Origin: an uncultured Bacilli bacterium
Lineage (GTDB): Bacteria > Bacillota_I > Bacilli_A > RF39 > UBA660
Reading direction: 5' to 3'
DNA length: 22,226 nt
Assembly (NCBI GenBank): GCA_947631885.1
Contig: CANRMZ010000004.1
Span: 1-22,226 of the forward strand
Below the pieces are notes generated by a model. That model was not told the origin of the DNA. It saw only the letters and a list, made by a program, of their open reading frames with translations, and did not search any database. Every line of letters begins with the position of its first letter. The first letter of the stretch is position 1. Positions 16,428 through 22,226 of this stretch are shown piece by piece. Made by a program: the position numbers and the translations under genes.

Positions 16428-16832
16428 TTATTTTATGTATTCTTTTAATTTTGATTCTAAGTTTTCTATTTTATCATAAGGAATTAATATTATACTAGGA
16501 TTACCAGATATCATACCTGATAAATTGGCACTTTCCTCATAAAGGCATACAATTTTTTTATTAAGGCTTCCTGCATAACCTATTTCATAGCCAACACCTA
16601 AAGAGGGATTAGTGACTTCCGCAATAAGCAAATCACATTCTTTTAGCCAATTAGTATCTCTTTTATAAATTTCTTCATTAGATATTTTTTCACCGGTTGA
16701 ACTCAGTTTAGGATTTGATACATGTTCATCCAAAATAATGGCATCCTTTTTTAGGATATCAACAATTTTTTTATAATCTTCAGCTTTTTCTCTTCCACCC
16801 CGAATAGAACCTGCAAAATATATTTTTTTCAC
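16428..16832 (-). CDS. DNPH1/RCL-like 2'-deoxynucleoside 5'-phosphate N-hydrolase family protein
   Basis: 134 residues of the nucleoside deoxyribosyltransferase fold, strikingly like the DNPH1 (RCL) branch: KIYFAGSIRGGRE (3-15, phosphate and ribose binding), D59 in the TNWLKECD region, and AEVTNPSLGVGYEIGYA (71-87). DNPH1-like enzymes cleave the N-glycosidic bond of deoxynucleoside monophosphates to base and deoxyribose 5-phosphate. E83 of VGYEIG lies at the position of the catalytic glutamate in this superfamily. The start is GTG at 16832 after AGGAAGG. It is 16 bases before trxB and 23 bases after the DUF2752 gene. It may sanitise abnormal nucleotides, but its substrate is not shown by sequence. 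Confidence 0.85.
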   Translation of the reverse strand: MKKIYFAGSIRGGREKAEDYKKIVDILKKDAIILDEHVSNPKLSSTGEKISNEEIYKRDTNWLKECDLLIAEVTNPSLGVGYEIGYAGSLNKKIVCLYEESANLSGMISGNPSIILIPYDKIENLESKLKEYIK

Positions 16833-16855
16833 TTAACTTACCTTCCTAATTAAGA

Positions 16856-17233
16856 TTACTTAATAACTGTAGGCATTAAAAAACTAAAAAGGCTAAAATT
16901 TCTAAGAACCCCAAATAAAATTGTAATTACAAGAAGTGATACCATCACTATTTTATTTTCTTTAAATTTATGGCCTCTTATTAATTCTATTATTTTATAA
17001 ATAATATAGCCTATTAGTAAAACAAAAACCCAAGGATTATATCTAAAAGCTTGATATATGTCTAAATGTAGTAAAGCAAAAAACATTCTTGTAATTCCGC
17101 ACCCCGGGCAATAAAATCCTGTCACTTTATGAATAATACATGGTATTGTAAAATTAAAATATTTATTTAAAAAGTAATATCCTATAAATATAATTCCATA
17201 GTATATTACTTTTTTTCTATTAATTTGTTGCAA
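16856..17233 (-). CDS. DUF2752 family membrane protein
   Basis: 125 residues with three hydrophobic segments (about 8-24, 67-85 and 95-113) and the family hallmark FYCPGCGITRMFFALLHLD (40-58), including C42-P-G-C45-G and R49. This matches the DUF2752 signature. The function is unknown. The reading frame starts at TTG 17233, inside the end of the upstream gene (14-base overlap), with no clear ribosome binding site, so it is probably translated by re-initiation; ATT or GTG starts a few codons on cannot be excluded. DUF2752 and zinc-ribbon DUF4234 proteins are often neighbours in Bacillota, consistent with joint function at the membrane. Confidence 0.85.
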   Translation of the reverse strand: MQQINRKKVIYYGIIFIGYYFLNKYFNFTIPCIIHKVTGFYCPGCGITRMFFALLHLDIYQAFRYNPWVFVLLIGYIIYKIIELIRGHKFKENKIVMVSLLVITILFGVLRNFSLFSFLMPTVIK

Positions 17234-17666
17234 ACTTGTTTAAATCACTTTGAATTAAGCAATAATTTACGATACCTAATCCAAATATAGCTAGTATTAA
17301 ATATAATACTGAATTATCGGATATTGCAATACCATGTTCTTTTCCAGCTTCGTACATTCTCTTACCTATCATATAGCTCCAGTAGATACTGTAAATGCCA
17401 CATGTTATAAGTGAGAATAAAAAGGCTGTACCACCACTTGCTGTGCCATCTTCATGTAAACGTTTAGAATCATCAGTTAGATAAATAAACCATACTATTC
17501 CATATATGCCACATGTTACGATAGATAGTAAAATACATGTTACAATGCTTCTATTTGTTATACCGGCATTAGAAGTCATCTTAACTCCTGTTTGAGCTCC
17601 ACACTTAGGACATGCAACTGCAGTTTCATCCATTTCATATCCACATTTTGTACAAAATTTACTCAT
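17220..17666 (-). CDS. Zinc-ribbon DUF4234 membrane protein
   Basis: 148 residues. The N-terminus is a zinc ribbon, CTKC (5-8) and CPKC (19-22), followed by the DUF4234 region RSIVTCILLSIVTCGIYGIV (39-58), a second SLITCGIYSIYW copy (85-96) and a last hydrophobic helix (about 119-135). It is a membrane protein of unknown function with a cytoplasmic zinc-binding head. AGAGGAGGT precedes the ATG at 17666, and a promoter lies upstream. It is the first gene of a likely five-gene operon ending at 15072. Confidence 0.88.
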   Translation of the reverse strand: MSKFCTKCGYEMDETAVACPKCGAQTGVKMTSNAGITNRSIVTCILLSIVTCGIYGIVWFIYLTDDSKRLHEDGTASGGTAFLFSLITCGIYSIYWSYMIGKRMYEAGKEHGIAISDNSVLYLILAIFGLGIVNYCLIQSDLNKFATN

Positions 17667-17690
17667 ATATACCTCCTCTTTACTAATTTA

Positions 17691-17719
17691 AATATACCAT
17701 AATCAAGAAATGTTGTAAA
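17691..17719 (-). promoter_or_regulatory. Promoter of the DUF4234-trxB operon
   Basis: On the minus strand, TTTACA (17719-17714) and TATATT (17696-17691) are 17 bases apart, a good SigA-type promoter about 25 bases upstream of the ATG at 17666. Confidence 0.7.
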
Positions 17720-17763
17720 TTTTAAAATAAAAAATTTACCTTAATTTTATTAATTGAAATCAT

Positions 17764-17794
17764 AAAAAAATAAAGATTAATTAAAATCTTTATT
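17764..17794 (-). terminator. Intrinsic terminator of the M60/cohesin-like operon
   Basis: On the minus strand, a perfect ten-base stem AATAAAGATT (17794-17785) and AATCTTTATT (17778-17769) with a six-base loop runs into a T tract. It starts three bases after the stop of the anchored protein, so this operon ends here. Confidence 0.85.
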
Positions 17795-17797
17795 CCT

Positions 17798-18784
17798 CTA
17801 AATATCAAACTCGTTATTTGGTTTTTTCTTTCTTTTTAATATAACATATACTACGGCTGCACCAGCTATAATGACTACTATAGGAATTATAAACCATAAT
17901 TTAGACACTTTTTTATCTTCAGAAGTTTTATTTTCTTCATCATTAGTAATAACTTCATCACTATCGTCTGTTTTGTTTGTATTTTCTTCTTTATCTTCAT
18001 CTTTATCTTTTTCGTCGTCATTTTCATCGTCCTTATCATCTTTGTTGTCATCTTTATCATTTGATGATGTTCCATTATTTGAAGATGTATTATTATTTCC
18101 ATTATTACTACTATTAGTAGAGCCATTATTTGTAGTTCCACCATTTAAATTATTGTCGGTATTATTTCCTTGATTGTTGTTATTATTTTCATTATCGTTA
18201 TTATCGCTATCGTTATTATTGTTGTTATCTTTATCATCTGGTTTGTTATCAGGATTATTAGGATTTGGATCATCTTTATGCTCTTCATCTTCTTTTTGAA
18301 CAGTATAAGTTAATTTATTATCAACTTCTTCAAAAGAAAGTGTAGATGATGACCAAGTATTATCTAAAACTGTTAATCCTGTGCATTCAATAGTATAAGA
18401 AACATCACTTTTGGAATCAGCTGAAACAACTAAAGTTCCAAGATTTAATTCTTTCTTATTATTAAGCAAATTATAACTAGTACCTACTCCTCCGGTTACG
18501 ATTAAAACATTTAGAGTATTACTTTTATTATCATAATCTACTTTAGTAGTGTATTTCTTACTTGTTATATTACTATTTAAATTAAAGCTTTTATAATCGA
18601 CATTGCCACTTATCTTTAGCTTAAGATCTATGCCTCCGACAAAGCCTTCTTCAAAATGAAGCGTTGTATTAACATTTCCATTACTAGTTTCATTAAATAC
18701 AACTTTAGTAGCAGCTTTGACAGATGAGATAGTTAAAAAGGCCGAAGCGATAAATAAAGCTATTGCTGTTAAAATCTTCTTCAT
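17798..18784 (-). CDS. Membrane-anchored surface protein with cohesin-like domain and Asn/Asp linker
   Basis: 328 residues: signal peptide 1-24 (VKA-AT), a beta-rich domain about 25-163, a low-complexity Asn/Asp/Lys/Ser linker (about 164-293), a membrane helix (about 296-316) and a basic tail (LKRKKKP). There is no LPXTG motif, so it is held by the helix, not by sortase. The beta domain has the hydrophobic pattern and 'G-x-L-x-x-x-A' phrase LNLGTLVVSADSKS (113-126) seen in cohesin-type beta sandwiches; this is a by-eye likeness. It follows the M60 peptidase gene by 11 bases and its ribosome binding site AGAGGCG overlaps that gene's stop, so the two are co-expressed. It may hold the peptidase or its target at the cell surface. 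Confidence 0.78.
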   Translation of the reverse strand: MKKILTAIALFIASAFLTISSVKAATKVVFNETSNGNVNTTLHFEEGFVGGIDLKLKISGNVDYKSFNLNSNITSKKYTTKVDYDNKSNTLNVLIVTGGVGTSYNLLNNKKELNLGTLVVSADSKSDVSYTIECTGLTVLDNTWSSSTLSFEEVDNKLTYTVQKEDEEHKDDPNPNNPDNKPDDKDNNNNNDSDNNDNENNNNNQGNNTDNNLNGGTTNNGSTNSSNNGNNNTSSNNGTSSNDKDDNKDDKDDENDDEKDKDEDKEENTNKTDDSDEVITNDEENKTSEDKKVSKLWFIIPIVVIIAGAAVVYVILKRKKKPNNEFDI

Positions 18785-18795
18785 ATTTATCGCCT

Positions 18796-21700
18796 CTATT
18801 TCGTATCCTTAATAGTTAATTTATTTAACTCTTCGTATTTATGTAAATCTTTGATTACTTTTGATGTGCTTGTTAATCTTTGACCCGTAAGCTTTTCAGC
18901 GTCATTAACACGATATAGATAAGCTCTGATAGACTCTGATTCTGCTAACATTTTTTCATATTCTTCCTTAGACATAACATATAACCAAGTTCCATCTGCT
19001 ACCTCATATACTGAGTCATCACTATTGAGTTCAGCAAATATTAAGAAATAGCCACTAAATACTTTTTGTTCATCAAAAGCATTCGCAATTAAAACATTAT
19101 TGAATGATGGGTTGCCACGGTACTTACCTTGAATAACTACATCGCCAGCTTTAATAATTCCGTCTTCATTATCTTCACAGCCATCTTTTAAGTAGCAGTA
19201 ATCATTTTCAAGAACGCCTATTTCACCAATTTCAACGTTATCTCCCGGAGGAGCAATTACATCAATTTCGGCTCCTGAAAGGCCAATCGTATTACCATCA
19301 GATTCTATTTTAATATAGCCAACATTGTCATAAGTCCATAATTGTGATTCACTATCGGTGTTTTGACCCATGAAGTATACAATCTCTTCAGGCTTCTCAG
19401 GGCTTAAATCAAATGTACCTGTTCTTACTTGAGTCCACTTTTCACCATCACTACTTACATAAATCTTGTATTTATTTATTGTGTTTTCGGCTAAAGCACC
19501 ATTTTCAACTAAAGCACGATATTTAATACCACTTATAGACATTACAGTATTAAGATTAATTATTATATAAACATTTCCTGAATCTACAACTTCTTTTGGA
19601 GTATCAGTTGTTTGATCTAAAGTTACAATCTTTTCTATACCCTTAAATCCAGATTCATTATTGCCATCAATTAAATTATTAACATGAAGATCTTTAAAAT
19701 TCATATTTTCATCTTCATAGTCTACTATTTCACCTTTTTCTTTAACATTTGAACTTATCGTGAAATTATCTTTCTTAACACTACCATCATGAGATACTTT
19801 AACTTCATCTAAAGTAACAACATTAGTCTTATTTAGTAAATAATCATATGCAACTACAGTATAAGTGTAAGCTCTATTATTTTCGGCTCCTACAATATCT
19901 ACAAAAGAATTAGTTCCTTCTTCTACAAAGCCAATAGATACACCATTACGAAGTATTTCATATCCTAAAATATCATTATTATTAGAGCTTACATTAAATG
20001 ATATAGTAACTCGTTTATTTGCAGTATCAACTGCATCTAACTTGGCTGTTAATATATCCACATCTGGAGTGATTCCGTCTCCACCACCAAGGACATATCT
20101 TCTTGCCTTATCATTTAAATAGTAAATTGGTCTAGTTTCTTTTTCATATCCTAGTTCATTAAGCTCGGCTTTTAAAGCATCGGAAGCGTTTAAGCCCCAC
20201 GCTTTAAAGAAGTCAGTTAAATCTTTCTTAGTAGCCATACATGCATAAAGAATAGTTAAATCATCTCTAGTGTATTTATTAGGATTATTATAAGCTCTAG
20301 CTATTTCATTTATCTTAGCATATACAGAATCAGTATCATCAAAAGTTTTATTATTGTCGTATGCAAGATGTAATTGCCAATACATTCCTAATTGAACGAA
20401 CACATTTTGAGCTCTTCCATTTGTATGAGATGTAACTTTATCATAAATCTTATCATAGCCTTGAATTTCAAGACGTGATTCATCATGATCATTACTTGTT
20501 TGGGCAAGAAGAGCATAAATATTATTTGTTACTTCGGCAAAAACAGTATCCTTTAAATTTATTTGATGGCCAACTTCATGGCTAATACCCCAACCAAAGT
20601 AACCAGTTTTACTATCGCTATTTCTATTTGCTTGAACAAGACCAGCAATTGAACCATATTCTATACCGACATGATAGCCACCAGCATACATAAATGCCCC
20701 ATCAAACATTTGCATATAACGAATATTTATTCTTGCTTTAGGCATTGCATCAGTAGCTATATCAGCTCTTTCTTCAAAACCTTTTTGACGATAGAATAAT
20801 TCCATCATTTCATCAAAAGCTTCCATTGACTCATAAAGTCTATCAGCCTTTTCATCATCAGTACTTAGATTAGATTTTAAAGCATTTTCTACGGCAACAC
20901 TTGATACAGAGAATAATCCATACTTAGTAACAATTTCTGTTGATCCTAAAACACTACTCTTAGCATCAAATGATCCGCCAAGTTTATTGTATACTTCAGT
21001 AAGTTTACTGTTATAATCTGCTAATTCTTGAACATACTTCTTGATAGCAGCTTTCTTTTCTTCATCGGTTGTAAGAAGTGTTGTATCAACCATTGGAATC
21101 TTTGTTCCACCACTTACTCTTACCTTTATAGGCTTAGTAGCATCTGGTTTAGATGTATAACGAATATATACACTACCCCCTCGTTCATCAGTAGCAGAGC
21201 CAATCTTAGGTACTGTTATAACATTAAGTCCTTTTTTAAGGGTTACATCAGCCGTTTTATTCCATTCACTGGCTTCAGCATGATATTGAGTGAATATGAT
21301 TTGAGCATTTACACTTCCTGTAGTTCCTACATAAACATTAAGAGTATCACCCGGTTTAGCTACAATACCTAATGGTTGATAATCACTTATTGTCATGGCA
21401 AACTTAACATGATTATTATAGCTATTAGAAATTTCAGGATTTAAAGTAATTACATCATCAATAGCTTCATCATTTAATATCTTTTCAGCATATTCAAGAT
21501 CTGCTAAAACACTATCTCTATATGGTGAATATTCATTATGATCTGTCTTATTTGCTCTTTCTTTTAGTTCATCTATTTTCTTTTGATCTACACCTTTGGC
21601 AAGAACTAAACGTAAGTCGTCTTCAAATAAAGCAGCTACATCATCAACTAATGAATCATATTTATAAAACTTAACTTCATCGATTCTTATATCCCTTGCA

Positions 21701-22226
21701 TTGCCCGTAACAGTTAAACCAAAGGCTACAGCTTTTGCTTTAATAGGTTCAGCAAGCTTTAAGACATAATACATACGACCTTTAACATCATATTTACGAG
21801 TCAATGTACCTTTAACTTCTTGACGGCCCGTATTATTATATAAACTTTGTTCTTCAGTCCAATAATGAACTTTAACATCGTTGCTATTAATTCCTCCTGG
21901 TTTTAAAGTTGCAGCATAATTATCTGGAACTGTTAAAACAAATTCATCCATTTCATATACATCATCAAGTTCAATAACCGGATTACCGACATTATAGCCA
22001 ACACTAGCAGATATTTGCCAGTCATTAAATTGCCAATAAGTATTATAATTGTCATCAACCATTGCAAAATCATTGTTATCAGTCATAGAGCCTGCTGAAT
22101 AATATACGTTTTTAACATGGATTGTAGCATTTCCTTCTTCATTTAATTTATCATTAATCAAATAATACTTAGGTACAATTACAGCACCCGCCTCTAAAGT
22201 TTCAGCATTAACAACTGTATAAGAAT
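18796..22226 (-). CDS. M60-family (enhancin-like) metallopeptidase with carbohydrate-binding domains, N-terminus beyond the window
   Basis: The frame stays open to the right edge: codons upstream of TTG 22161 read SYTVVNAETLEAGAVIVPKY with no stop. So the gene is truncated at its 5' end and the TTG is not the true start. Numbering from 22161: residues 14-168 look like an F5/8-type (CBM32-like) sugar-binding domain; 245-350 are the beta sandwich (PLGIVAKPGDTLNVYV) that precedes M60 catalytic domains; about 360-690 hold the gluzincin site HEVGH (528-532) with the third ligand E543; 703-790 resemble FN3; 800-985 look like a second F5/8-type domain; 986-1121 are unrecognised. M60 enzymes cleave mucin-type glycoproteins. 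No C-terminal anchor is seen, so the neighbour protein may anchor it. Confidence 0.88.
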   Translation of the reverse strand, partial: SYTVVNAETLEAGAVIVPKYYLINDKLNEEGNATIHVKNVYYSAGSMTDNNDFAMVDDNYNTYWQFNDWQISASVGYNVGNPVIELDDVYEMDEFVLTVPDNYAATLKPGGINSNDVKVHYWTEEQSLYNNTGRQEVKGTLTRKYDVKGRMYYVLKLAEPIKAKAVAFGLTVTGNARDIRIDEVKFYKYDSLVDDVAALFEDDLRLVLAKGVDQKKIDELKERANKTDHNEYSPYRDSVLADLEYAEKILNDEAIDDVITLNPEISNSYNNHVKFAMTISDYQPLGIVAKPGDTLNVYVGTTGSVNAQIIFTQYHAEASEWNKTADVTLKKGLNVITVPKIGSATDERGGSVYIRYTSKPDATKPIKVRVSGGTKIPMVDTTLLTTDEEKKAAIKKYVQELADYNSKLTEVYNKLGGSFDAKSSVLGSTEIVTKYGLFSVSSVAVENALKSNLSTDDEKADRLYESMEAFDEMMELFYRQKGFEERADIATDAMPKARINIRYMQMFDGAFMYAGGYHVGIEYGSIAGLVQANRNSDSKTGYFGWGISHEVGHQINLKDTVFAEVTNNIYALLAQTSNDHDESRLEIQGYDKIYDKVTSHTNGRAQNVFVQLGMYWQLHLAYDNNKTFDDTDSVYAKINEIARAYNNPNKYTRDDLTILYACMATKKDLTDFFKAWGLNASDALKAELNELGYEKETRPIYYLNDKARRYVLGGGDGITPDVDILTAKLDAVDTANKRVTISFNVSSNNNDILGYEILRNGVSIGFVEEGTNSFVDIVGAENNRAYTYTVVAYDYLLNKTNVVTLDEVKVSHDGSVKKDNFTISSNVKEKGEIVDYEDENMNFKDLHVNNLIDGNNESGFKGIEKIVTLDQTTDTPKEVVDSGNVYIIINLNTVMSISGIKYRALVENGALAENTINKYKIYVSSDGEKWTQVRTGTFDLSPEKPEEIVYFMGQNTDSESQLWTYDNVGYIKIESDGNTIGLSGAEIDVIAPPGDNVEIGEIGVLENDYCYLKDGCEDNEDGIIKAGDVVIQGKYRGNPSFNNVLIANAFDEQKVFSGYFLIFAELNSDDSVYEVADGTWLYVMSKEEYEKMLAESESIRAYLYRVNDAEKLTGQRLTSTSKVIKDLHKYEELNKLTIKDTK

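Noticed and set aside
17798..17910. Sortase (LPXTG) anchoring of the cohesin-like protein
   Set aside because: There is a membrane helix and basic tail but no LPXTG-like motif before it.
17871..18173. Plus-strand Ser/Leu-rich reading frame of 100 residues
   Set aside because: It is the antisense of the repetitive Asn/Asp linker, with low-complexity composition and no ribosome binding site.
18000..18260. CRISPR-like or tandem repeat array
   Set aside because: The repetition is codon-level low complexity in a protein linker, with no regular repeat-spacer spacing.
21028..21372. Plus-strand reading frame of 114 residues inside the M60 gene
   Set aside because: Antisense shadow of a well-supported domain; no family likeness.
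22159..22161. TTG at 22161 as start of the M60 protein
   Set aside because: The frame is open to the window edge, no signal peptide follows the TTG, and no good ribosome binding site is seen, so the gene begins outside the window.

Overview
The window is low-GC, tightly packed DNA with strong AGGAGG-type ribosome binding sites and several TTG or GTG starts. Genes end with TGA as well as TAA and TAG, and tryptophan is TGG, so the code is the standard bacterial one and not the Mycoplasma code. Gene content (membrane-anchored solute-binding protein, D-Ala-D-Ala peptidase, zinc-ribbon membrane proteins, mucin-type M60 peptidase) points to a Gram-positive Bacillota, probably an uncultured gut member of the Bacilli/RF39-like lineages. 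That placement is inference. No rRNA, tRNA, IS element, prophage or CRISPR array was seen, and no stretch above 300 bases lacks a gene. The three largest gaps are 8873-9007, 12410-12555 and 17667-17797, and each holds promoter or terminator signals.

Region 1 (1-8872, minus strand) is one long operon read leftward from a good promoter at 8898-8926. In order it encodes a small secreted single-pass protein, a 1442-residue cysteine-rich secreted protein, a pseudopilin-like membrane protein fused to an SH3-like domain and a VanX-type D-Ala-D-Ala peptidase, a CpaB-like SAF protein, a TadA/CpaF-type ATPase, and a TadB-like membrane protein cut by the window edge. Together these are the core of a Tad-like (type IV pilus related) envelope machine, with a wall-cutting enzyme and a giant candidate surface or tip protein in the same transcript. 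This is the most unusual part of the window.

Region 2 (9008-9802, plus) is a membrane-anchored metallophosphoesterase-like protein that has lost several metal ligands. It is transcribed divergently from the Tad-like operon and convergently with region 3, sharing a bidirectional terminator with it.

Region 3 (9813-12409, minus) is a three-gene operon of unrecognised helical, highly charged, probably cytoplasmic proteins.

Region 4 (12556-15047, plus) is a complete ABC importer of the NMT1/ThiY-SsuA class (binding protein, ATPase, permease) with overlapping genes and a strong terminator.

Region 5 (15072-17666, minus) is a likely housekeeping operon: a zinc-ribbon DUF4234 protein, a DUF2752 protein, a DNPH1-like nucleotide N-hydrolase, thioredoxin reductase, and a flavin-binding split-barrel protein.

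Region 6 (17798-22226, minus) is a two-gene surface operon: a large M60 (enhancin-like) metallopeptidase whose N-terminus lies beyond the right edge, followed by a membrane-anchored protein with a cohesin-like beta domain on a long Asn/Asp linker. It suggests mucin or glycoprotein degradation at the cell surface.
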